Below, in pieces: positions 5,586 through 13,649 of a DNA stretch of 19,028 nucleotides. Within the stretch, counting starts at the first letter, position 1; every line of letters begins with the position of its first letter. The position numbers and the translations under genes were made by a program. Source of the DNA: Dehalococcoidia bacterium (lineage in GTDB: Bacteria; Chloroflexota; Dehalococcoidia; GIF9; AB-539-J10); assembly GCA_004376695.1 (NCBI GenBank), contig SOJB01000079.1, forward strand, positions 1 to 19,028. Reading direction: 5' to 3'. Under the pieces are notes generated by a model that was not told where the DNA came from, ran no database searches, and was given only the letters and a program-made list of their open reading frames with translations.

Positions 5586-8027
5586 CTACGTGCCCTCTTT
5601 CTTTTCCTCAGCGTAGAAACTCTTGAGCCGTTCCGCCATCTCTTCCAGGCGCTTGTTGACGAGGCAGTTAATCGTGTCCTCAGGATAGACGCCATCTTTC
5701 TGTTTCTCGCCTGCGGGCACGCCGGTCAGTATTTCGATACCCTCGTCGATGGTCGTGGCTGAGTAGATATGGAATCGGCCCTGCCTGACAGCGTCCACGA
5801 CTTCCTCGCGCAGCATGAGGTTGCTCAGATTCTGTTGGGGTATCAGCACTCCCTGGTCACCGTTGAGCCCTTTCGCCTGGCATACCCTGAAGAAGCCTTC
5901 TATCTTCTGGTTGACGCCACCTATCGGTTGAATCTCACCTTTCTGGTTCACCGAGCCCGTCACAGCTACACCTTGCTTTATCGGTATGTCCGAGAGGCTG
6001 GAGAGAATGGCGTATAGCTCGGCAGAGGAGGCGCTGTCTCCGTCCACGCCCTGGTAAGACTGCTCGAAGCATAGGCTGGCCGACAGGGACAACGGCTTGT
6101 CCTGGGCATACTGCCACCCCAGATAGCCACTCAGAATCATGACCCCTTTGCTGTGAATTGGACCGCTAAGCTGCGACTCTCGCTCTATGTTGATAACGCC
6201 GCCGCGTCCCAGAAAGGTCTTGGCTGTAATCCGCGATGGCTTGCCAAAGGAGATGTCACCGAGCGTGTAGACGCTCAGGCCGTTGACCTGGCCCACCACC
6301 TCGCCCTCAGCATCTATCATGATGGTGCCCCGACTTATCATGTCCCGGATTCGTTCGTCAGGAAGGTTATGTCTGAACAGCCTCTCGTCGATAGCTTTCT
6401 GCACGTGCCTGGCTGAGATAAACTTGGCGTTATCCCGTGAGGCCCAGTAATTGGCTTCCTCAATCCAGTCCTTGACCTGGGCAAACCTTGAGGACAATCG
6501 CTCCTGATCGGCCACTATCCTGGCAGAATGCTCGATGACCTTGGCAACACCGCTGGGGTCGAAATGCCTGGTTTTACATTCCTCGCAACACCCGGAGAGA
6601 AAGGCGGCGTAGGCCAGCATGTTGTCTTTGGTTCTCTCAATCTCAGAATCAAAGTCAGCTTTGACCTTGAATATCTCCCAGAAGTCTTCATCGTACATCG
6701 ACAACAACTGGTAGAGCAGGGCGTCACCGGTAAGCACCAGCTTCACCTTTATCGGCATCGGTTCCGGTCGCAGCCCCTGGGGCGCGATGAGCCCGAACTG
6801 CTCAAATGGGTCTTCTATTCTCACCTCTCCATTCTTGATCGCCCGCTTAAGCGCTGGCCAGACGCCGGGATTCGTGAGCACATCCTTCACACTGAGCAGC
6901 ACATAGCCGCCGTTGGCCTTACTGAGAGCTCCTGCCTTCAGCATGGTATGGTCGCTGAGGTACCCGCCGAGGAGGAATCGCCGCTCAATCTTGCCGAACA
7001 TATTGCCGAGATTGGGATTACTCTCGAGAATCACAGGAGGACCTTTGGCTCCGTCGTTATCCACAAAGACGTTTACCTGGAACGGAAGGAAAGGATCTCT
7101 TCCTCCCATGGCTTGACTCACCGGGACTCCCAACACGGGATGCACTGGTTCTTCAGTTCCCTTGAAGAGTTCGAGGTTGTCGAGTATATAAGCTTTGAGG
7201 CCGGTAAGATATTGAGTTACCTTCGGCCAATCAGAGTATCGCTCAAACAGCGAGCCGAATAGGCCGGAGACGGTATACTCGCCGATGTCCTCATCTACCT
7301 TCTGTAATCGCTCCATGGCCTTCGTTTGCATATTGCTCGCAGTTTCGAGGCTTGCCTTCAGTTTCTTGCGTAACTCCGCTTGCTTGGAGTCGAGCTCTTT
7401 CTTGACGTCTTCCTTGAGAGCAAGGTATTCCTGTTCCTGCATGGGACGGTCCTCTTTCACGGGAATCAAGGCCGGGCCGGATGGAGTCGTCTGCAGGATG
7501 AAGCCCTGGCGGCGGGCTTCGCTGGATATCTCCTCGAACAACTTCTGCTGCTGAGCCTGTACTTCTTCAGCCGTCTTCTGTTTCTGATTCTTGTACTCCT
7601 CGCTGGAGAAGGCTTGCCCCAGTCCGTGGCGAATCTTGTTAAGGAGGTTGGTAAGCTCTTTACGGAAGGCTTTACCCTTACCTTGAGGCAGACTGGCTAT
7701 TTGAGGAGTGTCAGGCTCCTTGAAATTGTAAAGGTAACACCAATCGTTTAGGTCGACGGTTTCGCCCCGGGCTTCTCGTTCCTTGATGACTCTTTCGATA
7801 TAAGCCTTCACCATGCTCGTCTTTCCCGTCCCGGTGAGACCGGCAACATAGATGTTATACCCTGTGTGGGCCATGTTTATGCCGAACTCCACTGCCCGCG
7901 TTGCTCGCTCCTGACCGATGAACTCCCGAAGCGGGGCTAAATCCCGGGTACACTCAAAATCGAACAGTTTGGGATCGCATTCCCAGCGAAGCTTATCAAC
8001 TGGTACCTCATACTTCTTTGGTTCCAT
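5586..8027 (-). CDS. Lon-type AAA protease (YcbZ/LonC-like, S16)
   Basis: The 813-aa product is an ATP-associated serine protease of the Lon family (MEROPS S16), in the group lacking the classical LonA N-terminal domain. Walker A is at 63-70 (GLTGTGKT). A long charged, coiled-coil-prone insertion covers about 140-255, typical of this subgroup. The protease domain shows the Ser-Lys dyad: S665 in DGDSASS and K708 in IGGVNQKIEGF, 43 residues apart as in LonA. A cysteine cluster (CCEEC, 480-484) lies in the AAA lid region. The start at 8027 is chosen over an ATG 20 codons upstream because AAGGAGGAG precedes it closely. It is transcribed alone on the minus strand from a plausible extended -10 promoter. 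Substrates are unknown; degradation of damaged or regulatory cytosolic proteins is the usual role. Confidence 0.93.
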   Translation of the reverse strand: MEPKKYEVPVDKLRWECDPKLFDFECTRDLAPLREFIGQERATRAVEFGINMAHTGYNIYVAGLTGTGKTSMVKAYIERVIKEREARGETVDLNDWCYLYNFKEPDTPQIASLPQGKGKAFRKELTNLLNKIRHGLGQAFSSEEYKNQKQKTAEEVQAQQQKLFEEISSEARRQGFILQTTPSGPALIPVKEDRPMQEQEYLALKEDVKKELDSKQAELRKKLKASLETASNMQTKAMERLQKVDEDIGEYTVSGLFGSLFERYSDWPKVTQYLTGLKAYILDNLELFKGTEEPVHPVLGVPVSQAMGGRDPFLPFQVNVFVDNDGAKGPPVILESNPNLGNMFGKIERRFLLGGYLSDHTMLKAGALSKANGGYVLLSVKDVLTNPGVWPALKRAIKNGEVRIEDPFEQFGLIAPQGLRPEPMPIKVKLVLTGDALLYQLLSMYDEDFWEIFKVKADFDSEIERTKDNMLAYAAFLSGCCEECKTRHFDPSGVAKVIEHSARIVADQERLSSRFAQVKDWIEEANYWASRDNAKFISARHVQKAIDERLFRHNLPDERIRDMISRGTIMIDAEGEVVGQVNGLSVYTLGDISFGKPSRITAKTFLGRGGVINIERESQLSGPIHSKGVMILSGYLGWQYAQDKPLSLSASLCFEQSYQGVDGDSASSAELYAILSSLSDIPIKQGVAVTGSVNQKGEIQPIGGVNQKIEGFFRVCQAKGLNGDQGVLIPQQNLSNLMLREEVVDAVRQGRFHIYSATTIDEGIEILTGVPAGEKQKDGVYPEDTINCLVNKRLEEMAERLKSFYAEEKKEGT

Positions 8028-8060
8028 AGGCTCCTCCTTATGACTCTCCTCGGTACGTAG

Positions 8061-8069
8061 AGTGTAGCA
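8061..8069 (-). promoter_or_regulatory. Extended -10 promoter of the Lon-type gene
   Basis: On the minus strand TGCTACACT reads as TG-N-TACACT, an extended -10 element with a 4-of-6 hexamer, about 34 bases upstream of the start codon. No good -35 box sits at the usual distance, which is common for extended -10 promoters. Confidence 0.35.
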
Positions 8070-8167
8070 GAATTCGCCACCAACCACTATCGGCTCAAGC
8101 CAGAGTCTCCTTGCCTGTAGTTGAAGCTACCACGGCAACTCAGTAATATCACTGCTTGTTCAGAAAG

Positions 8168-9409
8168 CTAGGCTTCATGTCGCAGAATGGCACGTATGCG
8201 TTGCAGCAATGGCGGATGCGAGTAGTTGAGAGAAACGTAAAAGGGATGGGGCATCAGGTTTGATAGGTTGCCCGCATGTAGTTTCTTCAGCGCTTCTACC
8301 AGATGCTGTGGATGCTGGGTAGTCTCGGCTGCGAAGCGGTCAGCTTCGTACTCGTTCCTACGCGACAGCGCGTGCATCATGATCGAAAGCCCCATTTCCA
8401 GAGGGGTGTAGAGCAAGCCGAAGAACAGAATACCGCTGTAAATGGATTGCTGCTCCATATAGAATGCGTCGTAGAGTCCAGGGTTGCCCAGCAAGATAGA
8501 TAGTACGAAGAAGAGCACCGCGGTGTGAAGAATGCTGATTATTGTGCCCTGTAGTATATGCTTCTTCTTGTGATGACCGATTTCGTGGGCAAGCACGGCT
8601 ATCAGTTCGGGCACCGTGTGCTTCTTGATTAAGGTATCAAGAAGGGCAATCCGCTTGTTACGGCCAAATCCGGTAAAGAAGGCATTGGATTTACTGGAAC
8701 GCTTGGAGCCGTCCATGACGAAGACGTTTCTGACCGGGAAATCGACCGAGCGGGCATAGTTGAGAATAGCCTCTCTCAACTCGCCTCCTTCCAGGGGGGT
8801 GAACTTGTTGAAGAGCGGCATAATCCATGTTGGAGCCACATACTGCAGGATCAGCGAAAAGAGGGTGACGGCAATCCAGCAGTAGATCCAGGCATGGTAT
8901 CCCGCATACTCAAACAGGGCTAGAATACCGCCTAGCAAGGGTGCACCAATCAACGCTGCGAGGACCAGGCCCTTGATCCTGTCCGACGCGAAAGTGCGTG
9001 GGTTAGTCGTGTTGAAGCTGAATCGCTCCTCGATTACAAACGTTCGATAGATGCTGAAGGGCAGCTTAATCAGGCTATAGCCTAGCACCAGGATGCCGAT
9101 GTATAACAATCCGTTCAGGATAGGAACAAAGCCCCAGGACCTGACTACCTGGTCAAGATAGTTGAAGCCGCCAGTAAACCAGAAGGAAAGCAAAACGACC
9201 AGGCTGAACGTACCGGTTACGAAATCAAAACGGGTATTAGCGCGAAGGTATTCTTGAGATTTACGATACTCCTCCGATTGGTACACCCCTTCAAGAGTGA
9301 GAGGCGGCTTTGTGCTCAGGGACTTGAGATTAAGCAGATTGGCAATCACTCCTATCGCGTACTCAATGAGCAGGGCGATAAGAATGACAAGGAAGAATGG
9401 ATTCATCAT
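8168..9409 (-). CDS. Ste24-like M48 membrane metalloprotease (CAAX prenyl protease 1 type)
   Basis: The 413-aa product is an integral membrane zinc protease of family M48A. The zinc site is HEIGH (275-279) with the third ligand in the downstream NEYEAD motif (E353). Several transmembrane segments are visible, at about 4-24, 65-80, 95-120, 148-168, 172-192, 290-310 and 322-345, with the active site between them as in Ste24/ZMPSTE24. The conserved DGSKRSSKSNAFFTG and ALSRRNEYEADRFA blocks match the family. In bacteria these enzymes probably take part in membrane protein quality control rather than prenyl processing. Two ATGs are adjacent (9409 and 9406) without a clear Shine-Dalgarno. A TTGATG-N17-TAGAAT promoter lies just upstream, giving a short leader. 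Confidence 0.92.
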   Translation of the reverse strand: MMNPFFLVILIALLIEYAIGVIANLLNLKSLSTKPPLTLEGVYQSEEYRKSQEYLRANTRFDFVTGTFSLVVLLSFWFTGGFNYLDQVVRSWGFVPILNGLLYIGILVLGYSLIKLPFSIYRTFVIEERFSFNTTNPRTFASDRIKGLVLAALIGAPLLGGILALFEYAGYHAWIYCWIAVTLFSLILQYVAPTWIMPLFNKFTPLEGGELREAILNYARSVDFPVRNVFVMDGSKRSSKSNAFFTGFGRNKRIALLDTLIKKHTVPELIAVLAHEIGHHKKKHILQGTIISILHTAVLFFVLSILLGNPGLYDAFYMEQQSIYSGILFFGLLYTPLEMGLSIMMHALSRRNEYEADRFAAETTQHPQHLVEALKKLHAGNLSNLMPHPFYVSLNYSHPPLLQRIRAILRHEA

Positions 9410-9429
9410 TGCTCGGCCGGTTATACCTT

Positions 9430-9458
9430 ATTCTAATATAGACCTGTGCAGTCATCAA
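9430..9458 (-). promoter_or_regulatory. Putative promoter of the Ste24-like gene
   Basis: On the minus strand TTGATG (9458-9453) and TAGAAT (9435-9430) are separated by 17 bases. The -35 box matches at 4 and the -10 box at 5 of 6 positions. Transcription would start near 9423, leaving a leader of about 14 bases. Confidence 0.45.
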
Positions 9459-9591
9459 CAAAGGGCAGGCACAGTCCATCAAGGAGTTGAATGCGAAAGC
9501 AAGTCCTTTATGACGGCAGATCAGTTACTTGACGGAATGATAGGAACGTTCACCAGTCCGATCAAGGGCTTCAAGACTTCTGGACAGGCGC

Positions 9592-9619
9592 TTGACAGTG
9601 CCGGGGCGTGATATACTAT
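9592..9619 (+). promoter_or_regulatory. Crotonase promoter region with shared 16-bp element (copy 1)
   Basis: The 16-mer GGGGCGTGATATACTA lies at 9603-9618 and contains the extended -10 form TG-A-TATACT. A perfect TTGACA is at 9592-9597, 14 bases before TATACT or 16 bases before the overlapping TACTAT. The same 16-mer recurs before the acyltransferase gene at 10641. The start codon of the crotonase is about 165 bases downstream, and I see no gene in that leader. Confidence 0.5.
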
Positions 9620-9783
9620 CGGCCGGGTTTCCCCAAGGCTGAACTACTGTAGAACAAAGACAGGAATACAAGGAAATCCGGTGCTGATCTTATGTTTGCG
9701 TAGAGTGCCGCCTGGCAAGAATGCCCACCGCTGAACGGGCGGTTGCAGACAAGAGGTTCCAAATACCTCACCGGAGGTGCATG

Positions 9784-10566
9784 ATGGCCGAAGTAGAGAC
9801 TGAAGTGAAAGGCCGCTCGATTGTTGTAACCATAAATCGTCCGCAGGTGCATAACTGCGTCGATGCTGAGACGGCGCAACTCCTCTTCGAGGCTGTCCAA
9901 TCGTTCCGCAGAGACCGGGATCTTGATGTGCTTGTCCTGACGGGAGCGGGCGATGTTTCCTTCTGTTCCGGAGCAGACCTGAAACACGTTGAAAGCCTCA
10001 TTGCACGTCCCGGCGCCGATGAGTCCGGGCCGATGGGCATCAGTCGTGTTACCGACCTGGACAAACCAACCATAGCCGCTGTTAACGGCTACTGCTTAGC
10101 CGGTGGTCTGGAGTTGGCCTGCTGGTGCGATTTCCGCGTCGCCTCTCACAACGCCAGTTTTGGCAACCCTGCCCGCCGCTGGGGTGTTCCGCTCATCGAT
10201 GGCGGCACGCAGCGCCTCCCCAGAATCGTCGGCCTCGGCAATGCGCTCTATCTCATAGAGACGGGCATCGTGATTGACGCCGCGGGCGCACTTCGGATGG
10301 GGCTGGTACAGGAGGTCGTCCCCGATGGACAGGCTCTGCCACGGGCCCTGGAACTTGCTGAGGCCATAGTAGAATATCCCCGAGTCAGCGTGAAGAACGA
10401 CCGGCGGGCCGTTTATGAAGGCCTGTCGCCGCCGCTAGCGGAAGGAATCAGGCTGGAAGCGGAGGTTCACCGGAGCAGTCTTGCCGACCCTGAGATGGCT
10501 GAAAGGCTCCGCCAGTACGTTGCCGGTCAACGTCCCCTCTTACCCCACCCGCCGGCCTGTCCTTAA
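9784..10566 (+). CDS. Crotonase-fold enzyme (enoyl-CoA hydratase/isomerase family)
   Basis: The 260-aa product is a crotonase superfamily acyl-CoA enzyme of normal length. The oxyanion-hole segments are clear: FCSGADLKH at about 60-68 and NGYCLAGGLELACWCDFRVAS at about 101-121. In the region holding the two hydratase glutamates (E144 and E164 of the rat enzyme) it reads NPARRWGVPLIDGGTQRLPR and ALYLIETG. By alignment, Ala and Tyr replace them, and an Asp stands just before the GG. A simple hydratase mechanism is therefore doubtful; a lyase, isomerase or hydrolase reaction on an acyl-CoA is more likely. GGAGG sits before two adjacent ATGs; the second (9784) has the better spacing, 9781 is the alternative. 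It lies upstream of the acyltransferase/DUF362 pair and shares a promoter element with it. Confidence 0.85.
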   Translation: MAEVETEVKGRSIVVTINRPQVHNCVDAETAQLLFEAVQSFRRDRDLDVLVLTGAGDVSFCSGADLKHVESLIARPGADESGPMGISRVTDLDKPTIAAVNGYCLAGGLELACWCDFRVASHNASFGNPARRWGVPLIDGGTQRLPRIVGLGNALYLIETGIVIDAAGALRMGLVQEVVPDGQALPRALELAEAIVEYPRVSVKNDRRAVYEGLSPPLAEGIRLEAEVHRSSLADPEMAERLRQYVAGQRPLLPHPPACP

Positions 10567-10640
10567 CTCCCGGGTTCACTCTCCAGCACGCCCGATTTAT
10601 GGCAACGGGTAAGTCTTCCCTCCAAGACCCCTTCACAGCA

Positions 10641-10656
10641 GGGGCGTGATATACTA
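10641..10656 (+). promoter_or_regulatory. Shared 16-bp promoter-like element (copy 2) before the acyltransferase gene
   Basis: GGGGCGTGATATACTA is identical to 9603-9618 and again contains TG-A-TATACT. Similarity extends leftwards: CTTCACAG at 10631-10638 against CTTGACAG at 9591-9598, with a two-base length difference between. The start codon is about 110 bases downstream. A common regulator or sigma factor for both transcripts is inferred. Confidence 0.5.
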
Positions 10657-10765
10657 CGGACGAACAGGGTCTTCGGGACACTGAACTGGCAGGGCGTCGC
10701 TACCACGATCTGAACTTGACATGCTGCCTCGCCGGGCCCTGTTCCCGACTATTATGCGAAGAGAG

Positions 10766-12163
10766 ATGGAGAGCTCCCCCGGTTTCATCCCGCTGAACTG
10801 CGTTGACAAATGCCTGTTGGCTCTTGATGGCATAAACGAGCCCATGCTTATTCACACGATTCTAAGCGTTCAGGGGGAAGTAGATGCCGCCAGGCTGAAT
10901 CAGGCGATTGTCTCCGCGCAGCAGGCCCATCCTGTGATGAGAACGATTCTGCGCAGCAGAAACCTCAGGCCTTTCCGCCAGATACAGGAGGGCCCCGGCA
11001 CGGGAGTCCTCACTATTGCGGACCAGGCGCAACTGGAAGACACCGACTATGAATCCTATCTTTCATCATGGATGAACCGGCCACTCAATCTTAAGAAAGA
11101 TTTCCCGGTGAGAGTTCTTCTGTTAAGGAAGAGGGGCATCGAGTGCTTGCTTGTTTTTACCTTTCATCACTCATCAGCAGATGGACTCCGTGCCCTTCTT
11201 TTCGTAAGGAAGGTTATCGAGAGTTATAACGGCCAGGTTTCTGTGGGGGGTAGGGCGGACGCATCGCACCCGAGAAATGCGGGCGATATCCGCATAAATC
11301 GTAAGGGAGACGAACTGCTGGAATTCGCCCACAGCCAGAGACCAAAGGTGCAACACTACTACAGGAAGGTGATGTTCAATCTTTTCCATCGCTTTGTCCT
11401 ATGCGCGCTCCCTCCCCCGGCAAGGGTTTTCCATGATAGATCCGGGCAGTCCAGGGAACTCCGTTTCTGTTTTGAAATCATAAACCGCCGGGAGCTGGAG
11501 CAAATCCAGCTCAAAGCAGAGTCGGCCGGGGTTACCCTAAATGATCTGCTTCTGGCAGCCGGTTACAGAACGGTGGAGAGATGGAATAGCATGCATGGGA
11601 AAGTCAGCAAGAAGATCCGCGTAATGGCTCCGGTGAACATAAGTCCGAAGGGCCTTCGCCATGTTGTTTCCAATCAGGCATCCTGGCTCTCCTTACCCAC
11701 CACGCGCAAAGATAGGACTGATGCAGCAGAGCTACTGCGAAAGGTAAGAGCAGACATGATAGATGCGATCATGAATAGAATGGCTTTTTCTTTAGTTTAC
11801 TTCTTCTACTTCTGCTCGTGCTTTCCATTGTTCGTGATGAAAGAGATGTGCCGGTTCTTAATAACTACGCGGATATATGTCGACACTATTCTCGTTACCA
11901 ATGTAGGCTTTATCTGGCCCAAACCAGGCTCTGAAGAGGCGGCGGTGAGCACCATGGGCGATGCCAGGATACTCAACGTTACCGGCTCCGCGCCGGTAGT
12001 GAGTCCAATGGGACTGAGCATCGCTGCTGGTACGTACAACAAGGATCTGAATTTCTCCCTCACCTATAGGCCTGCCTTTTTCTCAGAAGAGAAAGCTCGA
12101 ATGTTCTTGGCTCTCTATGTCGAAGAGATTAAGAACTATCCGTTTGGTGCACAGGGCGCATGA
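10766..12163 (+). CDS. Stand-alone condensation-domain-type acyltransferase
   Basis: The 465-aa product belongs to the CoA-dependent acyltransferase/NRPS condensation superfamily (chloramphenicol acetyltransferase-like fold). The catalytic HHxxxDG motif is intact as FHHSSADG with H134, H135, D139 and G140. The N-terminus begins with the family-typical IPLNCVDKCLLALDG, and the C-terminal half has the NVGFIWP-like bridge segment near 395. No carrier-protein or adenylation domain is attached, so it most resembles free-standing acyltransferases that make esters or amides (PapA/alcohol acetyltransferase type). The start at 10766 is preferred because a purine-rich GAAGAGAG precedes it and the conserved domain begins right after; ATGs at 10721 and 10754 are alternatives. 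The stop overlaps the next start (ATGA), so translation is coupled to the DUF362 gene. Donor and acceptor are unknown. Confidence 0.8.
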   Translation: MESSPGFIPLNCVDKCLLALDGINEPMLIHTILSVQGEVDAARLNQAIVSAQQAHPVMRTILRSRNLRPFRQIQEGPGTGVLTIADQAQLEDTDYESYLSSWMNRPLNLKKDFPVRVLLLRKRGIECLLVFTFHHSSADGLRALLFVRKVIESYNGQVSVGGRADASHPRNAGDIRINRKGDELLEFAHSQRPKVQHYYRKVMFNLFHRFVLCALPPPARVFHDRSGQSRELRFCFEIINRRELEQIQLKAESAGVTLNDLLLAAGYRTVERWNSMHGKVSKKIRVMAPVNISPKGLRHVVSNQASWLSLPTTRKDRTDAAELLRKVRADMIDAIMNRMAFSLVYFFYFCSCFPLFVMKEMCRFLITTRIYVDTILVTNVGFIWPKPGSEEAAVSTMGDARILNVTGSAPVVSPMGLSIAAGTYNKDLNFSLTYRPAFFSEEKARMFLALYVEEIKNYPFGAQGA

Positions 12164-13536
12164 CAGTATCGCTGGTGAAGTTCGACGGCTCCCTGGATTC
12201 ACTTCGTAAAGCTGTCGAACTGTGTCATGGATTTGAGAAACTGGACAGGAATGCCAGAGTTCTCATAAAACCCAACATTTGTTTCCGGCACAAGATGATG
12301 CCTCCTTATGGGATGGTAACCACCACAAAGATCATAGACGGGGTCGCACAGTTATTGCTCGAACACGGCTGCAAAGATATTTCTATCGGTGAAGGCTCCA
12401 TCATCAATATATTCGATGAGCTTGAGCCATATACGAAACGGGGTTTTAGGGGTACAGGCATTGACAAGGTGGCGGGGAAGTACGGGATTACGATGGTTGA
12501 TTTCAACCACGGTCCGTTTCGCGAGCTTGACCTGGGAGGGGTGAAGGTCAAGATCGCCCGAACAGCCGTGGAGACAGGCTTTCTCATCAACATTCCCGTG
12601 CTCAAGACTCACTTCCAAACAAAGGTCTCCCTGGGTTTCAAGAATTTGAAGGGCTGTCTCAGTCCGGACTCAAAGAAGAGGTTTCATACCAGTAAGCGAC
12701 TGGACGCTTTGATTTGCCTATTGAACGAAGCTGTCAAGAGCGACCTGGTAATCATCGACGGAATATATATGCTGGAGAAGGGGCCGGAAACTCTTGCCGG
12801 TACGGCCCACCGCAAGGATTTGATTATAGCCAGTCCGGATGTATTCGAGAGCGATGTTGTGGGAGCGACCATCTTGGGGATTGATCCTGCGCGAGTTGAC
12901 TATCTGAAGGAATATGCCCAGAGGCACGGTCGCTCTTTCGATATAAGCAGAATTCAAATCGAAGGGGAAGACATAGAATCTCTGAAGGAGCAACTTGAGT
13001 GGCGATTTGAACCCGACAGAGAACTGCTGAGCCCGTCAAGAACAACAGGGATTTCCGCCCCTCATCCGGGACAAACCCTTTGTTCTGCCTGTGGTGCCAC
13101 GCTTGCCCTGGCGCTATCGATACTGGGCAAGGATAACCCTGGAATGGATTTCGGTTCTGTGGAGCTGTATTATGGGCTGGGACTGAGGGCGGAAAAAGGA
13201 AAAAGGGAAGGTACAAGACCATCCCCTACAAAGGTCTTCCTTTATGGCGACTGTGCAATCAGAAGTAACAAAGGTCTACACAAGAATGTGAAGGAAAGGA
13301 TTCATTCACGCCTCAGTAAGGGGTCTCCGCAAGTCTTCCTTATAGAAGGATGCCCGCCTACACTAACCAACACCCTCCTCGTCTTGATGAAAGCGCTTCT
13401 CGGCAAACCCAGGATGCTCAGGATGCTGCTTCTGAGGACTCTAAAGCTAATCGGAATAAGGCTCCGGGTCTACCGCGAGGTGTTTCCCGGATGGGAGCGA
13501 TACCGGTTAAAGGATTTTGACAGAAGCCACTTCTGA
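12160..13536 (+). CDS. DUF362 protein with four-cysteine C-terminal domain
   Basis: The 458-aa product carries an N-terminal DUF362 domain (about 1-280) with the marker stretches VLIKPNICF (34-42), a GEGS loop (77-80) and the NIPVLKTHF block (144-152). Many DUF362 proteins contain a 2x[4Fe-4S] ferredoxin module; this one does not. Instead, residues 300-400 hold C308 and C311 (CSAC), C365 (YGDCAI) and C398 (EGCPP), an arrangement that could bind one Fe-S cluster. The tail (400-458) is basic and partly hydrophobic. It overlaps the acyltransferase stop by 4 nt and has only a weak Shine-Dalgarno of its own, so it depends on coupling. Biochemical function of DUF362 is not settled; redox or metal-dependent chemistry on the acyltransferase product or substrate is only an inference. 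Confidence 0.8.
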   Translation: MTVSLVKFDGSLDSLRKAVELCHGFEKLDRNARVLIKPNICFRHKMMPPYGMVTTTKIIDGVAQLLLEHGCKDISIGEGSIINIFDELEPYTKRGFRGTGIDKVAGKYGITMVDFNHGPFRELDLGGVKVKIARTAVETGFLINIPVLKTHFQTKVSLGFKNLKGCLSPDSKKRFHTSKRLDALICLLNEAVKSDLVIIDGIYMLEKGPETLAGTAHRKDLIIASPDVFESDVVGATILGIDPARVDYLKEYAQRHGRSFDISRIQIEGEDIESLKEQLEWRFEPDRELLSPSRTTGISAPHPGQTLCSACGATLALALSILGKDNPGMDFGSVELYYGLGLRAEKGKREGTRPSPTKVFLYGDCAIRSNKGLHKNVKERIHSRLSKGSPQVFLIEGCPPTLTNTLLVLMKALLGKPRMLRMLLLRTLKLIGIRLRVYREVFPGWERYRLKDFDRSHF

Positions 13537-13540
13537 GGAG

Positions 13541-13649
13541 AATCCCAAGCACGAAATGCGAAATTCTAGACAATATCAAAGGACTGAGGCCCAAAACCCA
13601 GGAGACCAAACGGTTTGGATTTGAGATCTAGGATTTCGTGCTTGGGATT
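13541..13649. repeat. MITE-like palindromic element with 17-bp perfect terminal inverted repeats
   Basis: AATCCCAAGCACGAAAT at 13541-13557 is matched exactly by its reverse complement at 13633-13649. The 75-base interior contains further partial complementarity (CTAGA / TCTAG next to the arms). The element fills the space between the converging DUF362 and phosphopantetheinyl transferase genes and runs into the 3' end of the latter. Its arm sequence is of the AATCC/CACGAAAT type that forms dispersed palindromes in many environmental bacterial genomes. No transposase is present. It may also act as an RNA structure protecting both 3' ends. Confidence 0.7.

Noticed and set aside
6528..7262. A 244-codon open frame on the plus strand opposite the Lon-type gene
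   Set aside because: It is the antisense of a gene with clear AAA and S16 motifs, has no family features, and no ribosome binding site of note.
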